Part shown: positions 8,559 through 17,896 of the stretch, piece after piece
Layout: the number at the start of each line of letters is the position of its first letter
Position numbering within the stretch: the stretch's first letter is position 1
Program-made: the position numbers and the translations under genes
From: Gemmatimonadaceae bacterium
GTDB lineage: Bacteria; Gemmatimonadota; Gemmatimonadetes; Gemmatimonadales; Gemmatimonadaceae
Direction: 5' to 3'
DNA: 43,822 nt
NCBI GenBank assembly: GCA_025930755.1
Contig: JAICOJ010000020.1
Coordinates: 1-43,822, forward strand
Notes under the pieces: generated by a model
The model's input: the letters and a program-made list of their open reading frames with translations, nothing else
Database searches by the model: none
What the model was told of the DNA's origin: nothing

Positions 8559-9149
8559 TCAGACGAGACGCCGAGCCTCGAGAAGAACGGGAATGCCGCG
8601 AAGGACGCAAAGGATGACGGCGGCGTACACGCACACCAGCGCCGTCGTCAGCACGAGGCGCTGCGCCGACCCCGGGAGGCCCGGAGCGTACGCGACGATC
8701 ATCAGGGTGAACGCCGCCGCCTTGGCGATGCCGTATGCCGAGCGGCTCTCGCGCGATGCCACGAGGAAGGTGCCGACCTTCGATCGCATCATCGTGGTCG
8801 GTCCGAACGCGGTGAGGCCACGCTCGAACGCGACCGCCCGCGCGCCATCGACGAGCAGCCCACGCACGGCGACGACGATGGGGATCCATACGGGAATCCA
8901 GTGGAGTGCGGCGAACGCGATCCAGTAGGTGAGCTCGACGATGCGGTCGGTGAGAATGTCGATCACCGCTCCGAGGCGCGACACTTCTCCGTATCGCCGC
9001 GCGACCCACCCGTCGAGCCCATCCATCAGGATGGAAACGATCGTGAGAACCGCGGCCAGCAGGTAGAAGGCGGGGCGATGAAACAGAATCGCGACCGCGA
9101 GGAACGCGAGTGCCGCGCGCGTGATCGCGACGACATTGGCCCGCGTCAC
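8559..9149 (-). CDS. CDP-alcohol phosphatidyltransferase family membrane enzyme, 196 aa
   Basis: Contains the complete family signature D-x2-DG-x2-AR-x8-G-x3-D-x3-D (MDGLDGWVARRYGEVSRLGA then VIDILTD) near residues 42-69, within a protein of about six hydrophobic segments. These enzymes transfer a phosphatidyl group from CDP-diacylglycerol, or a related group, to an alcohol in the inner membrane. The closest everyday relatives are PgsA-type phosphatidylglycerophosphate synthases, but the acceptor cannot be assigned. The GTG start at 9149 overlaps the stop of the upstream acetyltransferase gene (GTGA), giving translational coupling. Longer readings are incompatible with the family length. Confidence 0.87.
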   Translation of the reverse strand: MTRANVVAITRAALAFLAVAILFHRPAFYLLAAVLTIVSILMDGLDGWVARRYGEVSRLGAVIDILTDRIVELTYWIAFAALHWIPVWIPIVVAVRGLLVDGARAVAFERGLTAFGPTTMMRSKVGTFLVASRESRSAYGIAKAAAFTLMIVAYAPGLPGSAQRLVLTTALVCVYAAVILCVLRGIPVLLEARRLV

Positions 9150-9706
9150 GCTCCGAGCGGGCGGGCCATGACTCGATCCGTCTGCTCCTCGGTCCCGAAG
9201 ATGAAGGCGTGCGATCCGACGTCGGCGAAGCCGGACTTGGTGTAGAACGCGATCGCGCGCGGGTTGCGCTCCCACACGCCGAGCCAGAGCGTGCGACCAC
9301 CCAGCTGGTGCGCGGCCTCCTCGACGGCGTGCATGAGCGTCTGAGCGATCCCGCGTCCGTGGAAGGGGCGGTCCACGTAGAAGCGCCAAAGCTCGACCGG
9401 GGATTCCCCGGTGACGCATGCCGGCCACGTCCCCTGACGTACTTGCGCGAACCCGACCATGGTGCGGCCACACTCGGCAAGCAGCGTCACGATTCGAGGA
9501 TCACGAATCTGGCCGAGCTGGATGTCGGTGCCGAAGGCCTGGGCGACGTGAATCGCCATGTCCTCGGCTGCGTTGTCGGCGCCGAACGTCTCGACGAAGG
9601 TCCGGCGAGCCAACTCCGCCAGCTGCTGGGCGTCCTCCTCCATCGCTCGGCGAATGACGAGATCATCGCGAGCGGATTCCGCGGGCGGAGCTGCGGGAGC
9701 CGTCAT
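9146..9706 (-). CDS. GNAT-family N-acetyltransferase, 186 aa
   Basis: One GNAT domain spans most of the protein. LVIRRAMEEDAQQLAELARRTF is the first strand and helix. The acetyl-CoA-binding motif A appears as FYVDRPFHGRGIAQTLMHAV (R/Q-x-x-G-x-G/A), and LGVWERNPRAIAFYTKSGF is the typical last segment. ATG at 9706 overlaps the stop of the upstream DUF1801 gene (ATGA), and its own stop overlaps the phosphatidyltransferase start, so the three are translationally coupled. The acetyl acceptor is unknown. Confidence 0.9.
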   Translation of the reverse strand: MTAPAAPPAESARDDLVIRRAMEEDAQQLAELARRTFVETFGADNAAEDMAIHVAQAFGTDIQLGQIRDPRIVTLLAECGRTMVGFAQVRQGTWPACVTGESPVELWRFYVDRPFHGRGIAQTLMHAVEEAAHQLGGRTLWLGVWERNPRAIAFYTKSGFADVGSHAFIFGTEEQTDRVMARPLGA

Positions 9707-10152
9707 CGCTTGGCGTGCGCGGCTTCGTGGTGAGCGATGAGCGTGTCCGGCGGCGTGCTCGCGATGACGTGCGCCACGGCGTCGAGCGGCAGATCCTCGA
9801 GCTTCTTGAAGCGCAAGCACGATTTGCCCATGTCCATCTTCTTGCCGGCGCGCTCGAACGCTGCCTCGAGCTGCCTTCCCTGCTCGGGATCCATGTACGG
9901 ACCCGTGAGATACAGCGCGTAGTAGTTCTTCTGCGCGGCGAGCGCGACGTACCCTAACGGTTCGCCGTTGTACGTGTCGGGATACCGGGAGAGAGGTATT
10001 CCGTAACTGATCATGCCCCAGCTCATCGCCTCGTCATATCCCTTTGGGAGGTTGCGCTTGACGATCTCGCGCATCTTCGACACGACTGCTCGGCGATCGG
10101 CGGGAAGCTCGGCGAGGTACTCCTCGACCGTCGCCGCTTTGCTGGTGGCCAT
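9703..10152 (-). CDS. DUF1801-domain protein, 149 aa
   Basis: The sequence TVEEYLAELPADRRAVVSKMREIVKRNLPKGYDEAMSWGMISYGIPL fits the DUF1801 (YdhG-like) fold; function is unknown, although some members are annotated as iron chaperones. ATG at 10152 has GAGGA about 9 nt upstream and puts the protein start where the family starts; an upstream ATG at 10197 lacks a good site. It is first in the overlapping gene cluster with the GNAT and phosphatidyltransferase genes. Confidence 0.82.
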   Translation of the reverse strand: MATSKAATVEEYLAELPADRRAVVSKMREIVKRNLPKGYDEAMSWGMISYGIPLSRYPDTYNGEPLGYVALAAQKNYYALYLTGPYMDPEQGRQLEAAFERAGKKMDMGKSCLRFKKLEDLPLDAVAHVIASTPPDTLIAHHEAAHAKR

Positions 10153-10235
10153 CAGATCCTCGGGCGGGAGCGGGACGAGGAATCTGGTAAGAGACATGGG
10201 CCTTGGCCAGTCTCCGACGCTTCTCGCGAAGGAAG

Positions 10236-12203
10236 CTAAGGAATCGCGAATGCGACCACCCAATCCCCGCGTCCCCACACGCCACCACCGCCGGCGCTGA
10301 CCACCACATACTGCTTCCCGTTCACGCGGTAGGTCATCGGGGTCGCCTTGCCGCTCGCTGGCAGATCGCCGCGCCACAGCTCCCGGCCAGTCTCGACGTC
10401 GAAGGCGCGAATGGAGCGGTCGAGCGTGCCGGCCATGAACACGAGGCCGCCCGCGGTCGCGATGGGACCACCGAGCGTCGGTGAGCCCCAGTCCGGTGGA
10501 ACGGTCGTCCCCGCGGGGGCGAGGGCGCTGACGGTGCCGAGGGGGACTTCCCACACGCGCTCGCCGGTCGCAAGGCTCACGGCGACGAGCGTCCCGAATG
10601 GCGGTGGCGAGCAGGGAAGTCCCGACGGCCCCAGGAGAATGCGGCGCCGCATAACGAACGGCGTGCCGCGCATGCGGGTGTACTCGAAGCCGAATCGCCG
10701 ACTCGCGGCGCGCATGCTGTCGGCGTTGAGCTGCTCGGCGGGGATGAGCTGCACCATGGCCGCGAGCCGGTTGACCGGAATGACGGCGAGCTGTCGCGAT
10801 GGATCGATCGCCACGCCGCCCCAGTGAGCCCCGCCGATGTTCGACGGCATGACGAGCGTTCCCTCGAGCGAGGGCGGCGTGAAGATCCCCTCGTTGCGCA
10901 GCGGTGAGATCGCCTCGAGACACGCGGCGCGATCGGCCGGCGTCGCACCCCACACGTCGTCGCGACGAAAGCCATGCGGGCTGAGCGGCGGTGTGCGCAC
11001 GGTGAACGGCTGCGTGGGCGATGCCGCTTCACCTGGCACGGTGCTGGCCGGAACGGCGCGCTCCTCCACGGGGAAGACGGGAGCCCCGGTCTCGCGGTCG
11101 AGCACAAACAGCATGCCCGTCTTCGTCGCCTGGACGACGACGTCGCGCTGACCGCCGCCGATACGAACCGTCGCCAGCGCCGGCGGCGAGGCATTGTCGT
11201 AATCCCACAGATCGTGGTGAACGGTTTGAAAGTGCCACACGACCTCGCCGGTCGCCGCGCGGAGCGCCACGATCGAGTTCGCGTAACGATTGTCGCCGCG
11301 CCGCTCACCGCCGTAGTAGTCCGGACTCGGGCTTCCCGTTGGGACGAACACGAGGCCGCGGCCGGTGTCGGCGGCAATGACGGACCATGCGTTCGCCGCG
11401 CCCGTCGTATGCGCGCGGTCGCCGATCCAGGTCGCGTACGCTGGATCGGCTGGATTCTGCGGAATGGGATCCCACGTCCAGCGTAGCGCACCGGTCCGTG
11501 CGTCGAAGCCGCGCACTTCGCCGCTCGCCGCGTCGGCCCGGCTGTTGTCCGCCACCGCCGATCCAACGACGAGCATGCCGCCCACGATCGCGGGTGGCGA
11601 GGTGACCTCATATTCGGCGGTCTCGAATGGCGGATTGCGCAGTCCCACGCGCAGGTCGACGGTGCCGTTCGCTCCAAAGTCGGCGCACGGACGGCCGGTG
11701 CGAGCGTCGAGGGCGATGAGGCGCGCGTCGATCACCGCCACGAAGATTCGTCTGCGACAGGCGGCGCTGGGCGACGCCGACGCATCGAGCCACGTCGTGA
11801 CGCCTCGATTGGTGAAATCGCCGAAGTTGATACGCCGGTCGACTCCGGGGTCGAAGACCCATCGCTCGAGTCCCGTGGCGGGATCGAGCGCGATCACGCG
11901 GCCGAGCGGCGTCGCAAGATACATCGTGCCATCGACGACCAGCGGAGTGGTCTCGAGAGAAGTTTCCCGACGCGTGGCGAACGCGGAATCGGTCTCCCTG
12001 GTGCGATACGTCCAGGCCACGCGGAGCCGGGCGACGTTATCGCGCGAGATGTCGTCGATCGGTGCATAACGACTCCCGCCCGGGTCACGCCCGTAGCTGC
12101 GCCACTCGACGGATCCGGATTCGGAGGCGGGACGCGGCGGCAGGGTCGACGGCGAGCGGCAGGCGAGCAGGCAGGTGATCGCCAGGACGGTCGCGCGCGT
12201 CAC
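10236..12203 (-). CDS. PQQ-dependent dehydrogenase lipoprotein (GCD-like), 655 aa
   Basis: A GTG start at 12203 gives a short lipoprotein signal ending LLAC (Cys15). The rest is the eight-bladed quinoprotein propeller: WRSYGRDPGGSRYAPIDDIS at the start, blade motifs such as TPLVVDGTMYLATPLGRVIALDPATG and VWHFQTVHHDLWDYDNASPP, and WRGDLPASGKATPMTYRVNG with QYVVVSAGGGGVWGRGDWVVAFAIP at the end. This matches the membrane-bound glucose/quinate-type dehydrogenase family but lacks its N-terminal five-helix membrane domain, so the protein should sit on a membrane through its lipid anchor. It probably oxidises a sugar or alcohol in the periplasm. The electron acceptor is not encoded nearby. Confidence 0.88.
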   Translation of the reverse strand: MTRATVLAITCLLACRSPSTLPPRPASESGSVEWRSYGRDPGGSRYAPIDDISRDNVARLRVAWTYRTRETDSAFATRRETSLETTPLVVDGTMYLATPLGRVIALDPATGLERWVFDPGVDRRINFGDFTNRGVTTWLDASASPSAACRRRIFVAVIDARLIALDARTGRPCADFGANGTVDLRVGLRNPPFETAEYEVTSPPAIVGGMLVVGSAVADNSRADAASGEVRGFDARTGALRWTWDPIPQNPADPAYATWIGDRAHTTGAANAWSVIAADTGRGLVFVPTGSPSPDYYGGERRGDNRYANSIVALRAATGEVVWHFQTVHHDLWDYDNASPPALATVRIGGGQRDVVVQATKTGMLFVLDRETGAPVFPVEERAVPASTVPGEAASPTQPFTVRTPPLSPHGFRRDDVWGATPADRAACLEAISPLRNEGIFTPPSLEGTLVMPSNIGGAHWGGVAIDPSRQLAVIPVNRLAAMVQLIPAEQLNADSMRAASRRFGFEYTRMRGTPFVMRRRILLGPSGLPCSPPPFGTLVAVSLATGERVWEVPLGTVSALAPAGTTVPPDWGSPTLGGPIATAGGLVFMAGTLDRSIRAFDVETGRELWRGDLPASGKATPMTYRVNGKQYVVVSAGGGGVWGRGDWVVAFAIP

Positions 12204-12297
12204 GATGTCACCGGCTCGTCGACTGCGATGCGATCGCGGCGCCTGTCCAGAGGGCGACGCCGTGCCTCGACCACCTCGACGACCTGGACACCCTCGA

Positions 12298-14859
12298 TCA
12301 CCTCGCCGTACCCTCGGTTGCCGGAATCGTGACTCTCGCCGCATCCCAGCTCTCCATTCCTCGCGCGTTCACCGCCCGAACGGCGATCTCGCTTCCCGGC
12401 GCCACGCCGGTGAGTGTTGTACGCGGCGCCGTCACCGTCACTGTCCGGCTGGCCGCCGCTCCTGGCGGACCGATCCGGACGACGTAGCGCGCGTGATCGC
12501 GCTCCGGCGCCGCGACCCATCGGATCTCGACGCGATCCCCATCGTGCCTCACGAGCTCGAGTCCGGTGGGACGCGCGGGGCTCGACGCCAGCAACATGAT
12601 GGACGCCGCCGTCGCCTTGCTCACCTCGGCCACCAGGCGATGGTTGATCGTCTCGAGGATGTCGTGCGACTGGTGATAGTGGGGATTGCCGAGGATCGGA
12701 TAGGAGCCGATCCCTCCGACGATGTCGCCGTACACCTCGAAGTACGCGTGCGCGTCGGTGTTGCGGTAATACTTGGCGTCGTACGTGATCAGGTCGGTGA
12801 AGAGGAACGCCGCGGCATGCTGCAGATCGCGGATGCCCGCGTTGGAGTAGCGGATGGTGTTGTCGAGGCGCTCGTCGTTCGTCCAGCCGATCATGTCGTT
12901 GTTCAACGCGCCGGCGATCCTGTCGTTGTTGGCCACGGCGCGCCTGACGAACTCCCGGCTGCCATAGAGGCCGGCTTCCTCCCCCGTAAACCAGGCAAAC
13001 TTGATCGTCGCCGCCTGTGGCCGGCGCGCGAGCACGCGCGCGACGTCGAGCAATGCGGTGGTACCCGAGGTATTGTCGTCGGCGCCCGGACCGTCCTCGA
13101 CGGAATCGAAGTGGCTGCTGACGACATAGAGCAGCTCCGGACTGATCCGTCCGCGCAGCGTGGCGATGACGTTGGCGGTGCGCACGCCGGGCTGCGGCTC
13201 GAACCACTGGATCTCCGGCTCATAGCCGAAGGAGCGCAGCGTGCTCGCGAGGTACTCGATCGCGAGGCGATTGCCCGGCTGCGTGATGTACTTCGACCCG
13301 AACCGGTAGAGCGCGCGCTCGTACTCGTAGATACGCTCGACCGAGATGCCCCGCACCGCTGCCCGCACAGTGCTGTCGACGGTCACGAACAGGCGACGGC
13401 CACGCTCACGGAGGTCGCGCTCGGCGGCCGCACTGGCGCGCACGCGAGCAAGCACATCGGCGCGTGTGTATCGCCGAGTGAGATCGAGCAGAAAGACGCC
13501 CCGCTCGGGCGAGATCGTGTCCCCGTCGCGGTCGGCAACGATGAGGATTCTGCTGCCATCCGGACTGACTGCCCACTCGTACTCCGGCGCCACCGTTCGC
13601 ACGGTGTTGTTGTGGTGCAGGCGCGTTGCCTCGCCGCTGGCCGCGTCATACATGTACGAGCGACGGTGACGAGGCTCCCCTTTCACCGCGAGCACCCGGT
13701 TGTTGGAGAGCCACCGCGGAAACACGTCGTGCTGAATCTCCCGCGACAATCGCACGTCGCCCTGTCCGTCTCGGCCGATGACGAACAGATCCCAGTCGTC
13801 CCGCAGCATGACGACGTGCGCAATGCGACGGCCGTCAGGGGAGGGCACCGGCGTCGCCATCGGACGCTCGCTGCGCTTGACGATCGTCGGCGCCCCGCCG
13901 CTCACCGTCACCGCCGTTATCACGAATTCGCTTCCCGCGCGCGCGAGAAACGTCAACGTCGACCCGTCCGCCGAGACCGAGGGGGAGGTGCCGGCAAACG
14001 TGCGCGTCGCGCCCGAAGCCACCTCGCGGATCGAGACCGAGTCGCTGCCGAGCGTGTAAATGACGTGCCTTCCGTCCGCGGTGAATACTGGGTTCGCCTT
14101 GATCCCGGGCCCGGATGAGATGGCTCGTGGCGCAGCGGAGGCAGAGACCACATGGATGTCGGTGCGCGCGCGATCGCCGGTCGGTCCGCCCACGACGTGC
14201 AGCGTCGCGCCATCGGCACTGAACGCCAGCGCGCGCTTCGCCAGGTCCGGCGCCCGCAGCTCCTCACTCGTGCCGCCCCGAAGATCGCGGACCATGATGC
14301 GCGCCGCCTCCTGCTCCAGACGCGTCACTTCCTGACGCTGCCGCTGAAAGCGGCCGAACTCCTGGGCGCGCAACAGCGAGTCGGCCAGCGCGCGCGCAGC
14401 GCGCAACGGCGGCGTCTCATCGATCGCGAGGTACGCCACGCGGTCGCCGCCGGGCGAGAACACGAGTGCCACGCCGTTGATCGACGTGACAGGCCGCACC
14501 GAATCGCCATCCACCGCGATCACGTTCGTCACTCGGCCGCCGTTGGTCGTGAACGACGCATACCGGCCGTCGGGGCTCCATCGCGGTGCCTGGCCATCCT
14601 CCGCCACGGCGATCGTGCGATACAGCTCACCGGTGAGAAGCGCAATTGGCGCGACCACGCCGTCGCCGTCAGGCGATGCCAGAAGCCGCTCGAACCCCGC
14701 AAGCGCTGTCGGGTAATCCCCGCGCTGCCACGCAAAGTAGGCTGTGTCGTAGCGCGCTCGCGCGGCCGCGGGAATGGAGTCGCCGTCTGCTTGTGCGATG
14801 GCAGCCGAGCCGGCGAGCGAAAGGGCGGTGACGAGCGAGCTGAAGCGCGCGAGAGCCAT
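12298..14859 (-). CDS. Exported M28-family aminopeptidase with N-terminal propeller, 853 aa
   Basis: A signal peptide (SSLVTALSLAGSAAIAQ) is followed by TolB/WD40-like propeller repeats to about residue 470 (WSPDGRYASFTTNGG, FSPGGDRVAYLAIDE, PSPDGRRIAHVVML, VSPDGSRILIVADRD). The M28 domain has all expected zinc ligands: SHFDS (His583), GPGADDN, GEEAG, NNDMIGW and HYHQSHDI. A C-terminal fibronectin-III-like module follows. This propeller-M28 architecture suggests a periplasmic or surface aminopeptidase. It is read divergently from the histidine kinase across 79 bp, and lies 94 bp upstream of the PQQ enzyme on the same strand. Confidence 0.9.
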   Translation of the reverse strand: MALARFSSLVTALSLAGSAAIAQADGDSIPAAARARYDTAYFAWQRGDYPTALAGFERLLASPDGDGVVAPIALLTGELYRTIAVAEDGQAPRWSPDGRYASFTTNGGRVTNVIAVDGDSVRPVTSINGVALVFSPGGDRVAYLAIDETPPLRAARALADSLLRAQEFGRFQRQRQEVTRLEQEAARIMVRDLRGGTSEELRAPDLAKRALAFSADGATLHVVGGPTGDRARTDIHVVSASAAPRAISSGPGIKANPVFTADGRHVIYTLGSDSVSIREVASGATRTFAGTSPSVSADGSTLTFLARAGSEFVITAVTVSGGAPTIVKRSERPMATPVPSPDGRRIAHVVMLRDDWDLFVIGRDGQGDVRLSREIQHDVFPRWLSNNRVLAVKGEPRHRRSYMYDAASGEATRLHHNNTVRTVAPEYEWAVSPDGSRILIVADRDGDTISPERGVFLLDLTRRYTRADVLARVRASAAAERDLRERGRRLFVTVDSTVRAAVRGISVERIYEYERALYRFGSKYITQPGNRLAIEYLASTLRSFGYEPEIQWFEPQPGVRTANVIATLRGRISPELLYVVSSHFDSVEDGPGADDNTSGTTALLDVARVLARRPQAATIKFAWFTGEEAGLYGSREFVRRAVANNDRIAGALNNDMIGWTNDERLDNTIRYSNAGIRDLQHAAAFLFTDLITYDAKYYRNTDAHAYFEVYGDIVGGIGSYPILGNPHYHQSHDILETINHRLVAEVSKATAASIMLLASSPARPTGLELVRHDGDRVEIRWVAAPERDHARYVVRIGPPGAAASRTVTVTAPRTTLTGVAPGSEIAVRAVNARGMESWDAARVTIPATEGTAR

Positions 14860-14938
14860 TGGGGTGCATCCGCGAAGGGTCGGGGCAAAAAGAAGCTAAT
14901 GCGCTCGCACAATCCCTGCACATTGCCCAAGTTCACCT

Positions 14939-16780
14939 ATGCGCCGCACTGGATCATTGTCGCTGGAGCACAAGCTTCCCCTGCTGATGACGGCGGTGCT
15001 GCTCGTCGTGCTGGCGGCATCGCTTTTCCTGACGTACCGCACGCTCTCGGACAGCAGCGCCGCGGCGGCTCGCAAACGGCTCACGGAAGCGGTGGAGCAG
15101 GTGGCGGGCAGTGCCGAGATCTCCATGCGGCGACGGGCACAACTCCTTGCCGGTGCAGCGCGCGATCCCGCGCTTCGGGCGGCGCTCGACACGAACGACA
15201 CGAGCGCGTATGCACCGGCGCGCCGGGTCCTGCTTCGCCTCACGGCCGCGACGGATTCCGGCTTGCCCGTCGAATTGTGGAACGCGCGTGGGGAGCGCGT
15301 CGTCTCGACCAATGCCGATCCCGACACGCTGCGCGCCGAGGTGCCGGAGGTCCTGCGCACCGACGTGCTGCGTGCGCCCCCGCAGCGCCACTCCTCGGAT
15401 TCGGTGCGCTTCAGCATCCTGTACCCCACCGGCGATCGCATCGCCTTCTGGATCATCGCGCCCGTCGTGCGCGGCCAAACCACGCACGGGTACGTCGCGC
15501 AGCTCCTTCGCGTGGGGGGAGCGCGCGATGCATCGCAGACGCTTCGCGAGCTGACCGGCGAGCAGGTGACGCTGTTCGTGCGCAACGTCGCCGGCGACGT
15601 CTGGGGACTCGCTCCCGGCGCACCGGTCGCCGCGCCGGCGGCGCGCGATTCCGCGGAGGGCGAGCTGACCTACACGCGAGGGGGCAGTCGCATGATGGCG
15701 ACGGAAGCCCGTGTTCCCGGCACGCCGTGGGTATTCGTGCTCGAGGCGCCGCTGGAATCCGTCCAGGCCGGACCTCGTACGACGGTGGCGACGCTCGCGC
15801 TCCTCAGTATCGCGCTCATCGCGCTCGGGGCGGCGCTCTCGTGGTTCATCAGCCGGAGCATCACGCGTCCGCTGGGTGCGCTCACGGTCGCCGCCGAGGC
15901 GATCGCGAATGGCGAGTATACGCGCCGGGTGCAGGTGACGGGCGGCGACGAGATCGGACGTCTCGCCGAGAGCTTCAATCAGATGGCGAGTCAGATCGAC
16001 GCCTCACGACGCGAGCTCGAGGCGGGCGTGCAGGACGCGCGTCGCGCACGCGAGGAGGCCGAGGCGGCCAATCGGGCGAAGAGCGACTTCCTGGCCGTGA
16101 TGAGTCACGAGCTGCGCACCCCCCTGAACGCCATTGGCGGCTACGCGCAACTCCTCGAAATGGGGATTCACGGTCCGGTCACGGATGCGCAGCGCGATGC
16201 CCTCGGTCGCATCGACCGCAGCCAGGCGCATCTCTTGTCGCTGATCAATGACGTGCTCAACTTCGCGAAGATCGATGCCGGTCAGGTGGAATTCCACCTG
16301 ACGGACGTCGCGCTCGACGACGTGATGTCGGAGCTCGAGGCGATCGTCGCGCCGCAGGTGCGTGCCAAGGAACAGCGCCTCGAGATGCCTGAATGCGATG
16401 GCGGCCTTCGGGTGCGTGCCGATCGCGACAAGCTGCGGCAGATCCTGCTCAACCTCGTCTCCAACGCGGTGAAGTTCACACCGGAGGGCGGGCGCATTGT
16501 GCTCGACTGCGCGCGAGCCGGCGCCGCCCTCCGAATCCGCGTCAGCGACACGGGCATCGGGATTCCCGAGGATCGGATGCGGTCGATCTTCGAGCCTTTC
16601 GTGCAGGCGGGACGGGCGCTGAACCGCACGCACGAAGGCGTCGGGCTCGGGCTCGCCATCAGTCGCGATCTCGCGCGCGCGATGGAGGGCGACATCACGG
16701 TGGAGAGCGAGGTGGGGCGCGGGTCAGTATTCACGCTCACGCTGCCCCAGGCGGCGCCGGTGCCCGCGCGAGTCTCGTGA
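14939..16780 (+). CDS. Membrane sensor histidine kinase (HAMP, HisKA, HATPase), 613 aa
   Basis: TM1 is at about residues 14-32, a periplasmic sensor region of about 250 residues follows, TM2 is at about 282-304 and HAMP at about 305-357. A coiled-coil linker leads to HisKA with phospho-acceptor His390 in SDFLAVMSHELRTPLNAI. The ATPase domain contains NLVSNAVKFTPEGG and DTGIGIPEDR, and GLGLAISRDLARAM. All catalytic boxes look intact. The sensor region resembles an extracytoplasmic Cache-type domain, but I cannot name its ligand. No response regulator is adjacent, so it is an orphan kinase here. It converges on the molybdenum-hydroxylase genes, with a heptad inverted repeat starting about 8 bp past its stop. 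Confidence 0.93.
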   Translation: MRRTGSLSLEHKLPLLMTAVLLVVLAASLFLTYRTLSDSSAAAARKRLTEAVEQVAGSAEISMRRRAQLLAGAARDPALRAALDTNDTSAYAPARRVLLRLTAATDSGLPVELWNARGERVVSTNADPDTLRAEVPEVLRTDVLRAPPQRHSSDSVRFSILYPTGDRIAFWIIAPVVRGQTTHGYVAQLLRVGGARDASQTLRELTGEQVTLFVRNVAGDVWGLAPGAPVAAPAARDSAEGELTYTRGGSRMMATEARVPGTPWVFVLEAPLESVQAGPRTTVATLALLSIALIALGAALSWFISRSITRPLGALTVAAEAIANGEYTRRVQVTGGDEIGRLAESFNQMASQIDASRRELEAGVQDARRAREEAEAANRAKSDFLAVMSHELRTPLNAIGGYAQLLEMGIHGPVTDAQRDALGRIDRSQAHLLSLINDVLNFAKIDAGQVEFHLTDVALDDVMSELEAIVAPQVRAKEQRLEMPECDGGLRVRADRDKLRQILLNLVSNAVKFTPEGGRIVLDCARAGAALRIRVSDTGIGIPEDRMRSIFEPFVQAGRALNRTHEGVGLGLAISRDLARAMEGDITVESEVGRGSVFTLTLPQAAPVPARVS

Positions 16781-16788
16781 TTCGAGAT

Positions 16789-16877
16789 ACGAACTACGAG
16801 CTGCGAACTGCGAACTTCGAACTGCGAAGACGGCAGGGCGTTCGTAGTTCGCAGTTCGCAGTTCGCAGTTCGCAGTT
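16789..16877. repeat. Heptad inverted repeat (CTGCGAA type) between convergent genes
   Basis: Left arm 16789-16828 is built from variants of GAACTGC (GAACTAC, GAGCTGC, GAACTGC, GAACTTC, GAACTGC). Right arm 16841-16877 carries the complementary TTCGCAG heptads. Pairing is imperfect but extended, around a 12-nt spacer. It fills the gap between the convergent histidine-kinase stop (16780) and FAD-subunit stop (16898). Confidence 0.85.
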
Positions 16878-16897
16878 ATTTCCCGCCGCTCACGCCC

Positions 16898-17896
16898 TTA
16901 GGTGTTTTGCGCGCGGATGTCCTGCAGCGCACGCTGCACGTGGACGCGCACCATCTCCTTTCGCCAGGCGAGCGTGAAGTCGGTGTTGTCCATCGGCTTT
17001 GCGGGACGGTAGGCGGCGTCGGCCGCCGCACCAATCGCGCCTTCATCGAGACGGGTGCCGATGATCGCGTCGGCCGCGGCGGAGATCTCCTGCGGATAGG
17101 ATGCCACGGCCCCGAGTACGATGCGGGCGGCGCTCACGCTCCCGTCGCGCGCGAAGTCGACGCGAGCGGCCACGCCGAGGACCGGAAAGTCGAACGCGTC
17201 GCGACGGCGGAGCTTCCGGTAGGTGGCGCGCCAGTCGCCGTCCCTGACCGGCGGAAGGTGGTACGCGACGAGCAGCTCGTCGGGCCCCTTCTCGAGGTAC
17301 TGGATCCCGTCGTTCCGGTAGAGACCCGCCGCCGGCAGACGGCGCGTCCCGCGCACCGACGTTACCGTCACGTCGGCGCCTAACGCCACCGCGACCGGGA
17401 CGCCGTCCGACGACTGCACCGCCCAGCACCGCGGGCTCGACGGCGCGACCCAGCAGATCTCGCCGTCCCGCTTCATGCAGAAGTTGATCGCCTTCCGCCA
17501 TTCATAGTTCTGGTCGTAGTAGTTGCACCGCGTGTCGAGCAGGAGATTGCCCCCGATCGTGCCCATGTTGCGGAGAATCGGCGTCGACACGACGTGGGCG
17601 GCATGCGACACCGCCGGATAACGCAGGCGAACCGCCTCGTGCGCCGCGAGCTCGGTGAGCGTGACGCACGCACCGATCGTCATGCCGCTCTCCGGCGTTC
17701 CGGCAATCGCTCGCAGCTCGGGGATGCGATGCAGTGCGATCACCGTCGCCGGCGTTTGCTGCCGGCGCTTCATGTTCGGATAGAGATCGGTTCCGCCCGC
17801 CACATAGGCGACGTCGGGCATTGCCTCGGTGAACAAGCGGACCGCCTCGCCGACCGTGGTCGGCTCGTGGTACGTGAAGCGCGGGAGGCGAAGCAT
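16898..17896 (-). CDS. FAD-binding subunit of a molybdenum hydroxylase, HcrB-like with [4Fe-4S] insert, 332 aa
   Basis: FAD subunit of the xanthine-oxidase family: AGGTDLYPNMK and MGTIGGNLLLDTRC are the FAD-binding loops, followed by the usual C-terminal domain (AARIVLGAVASYPQEISAAADAI). Between the two halves is a Cys-containing insert with Cys124, Cys140, Cys148 and Cys157. From memory, this spacing (16, 8, 9) equals that of the four Cys ligands of the additional [4Fe-4S] cluster in the beta subunit of 4-hydroxybenzoyl-CoA reductase. The cluster would let the enzyme run as a low-potential reductase. Its ATG shares one base with the stop of the Mo subunit gene. The same insert also occurs in uncharacterised relatives, so the CoA-ester substrate is inference. 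Confidence 0.9.
   Translation of the reverse strand: MLRLPRFTYHEPTTVGEAVRLFTEAMPDVAYVAGGTDLYPNMKRRQQTPATVIALHRIPELRAIAGTPESGMTIGACVTLTELAAHEAVRLRYPAVSHAAHVVSTPILRNMGTIGGNLLLDTRCNYYDQNYEWRKAINFCMKRDGEICWVAPSSPRCWAVQSSDGVPVAVALGADVTVTSVRGTRRLPAAGLYRNDGIQYLEKGPDELLVAYHLPPVRDGDWRATYRKLRRRDAFDFPVLGVAARVDFARDGSVSAARIVLGAVASYPQEISAAADAIIGTRLDEGAIGAAADAAYRPAKPMDNTDFTLAWRKEMVRVHVQRALQDIRAQNT

Noticed and set aside
12175-14118. A 647-codon plus-strand frame opposite the M28 peptidase gene.
   Set aside because: Shadow frame: no motifs, and the minus-strand frame contains a signal peptide and all M28 zinc ligands.
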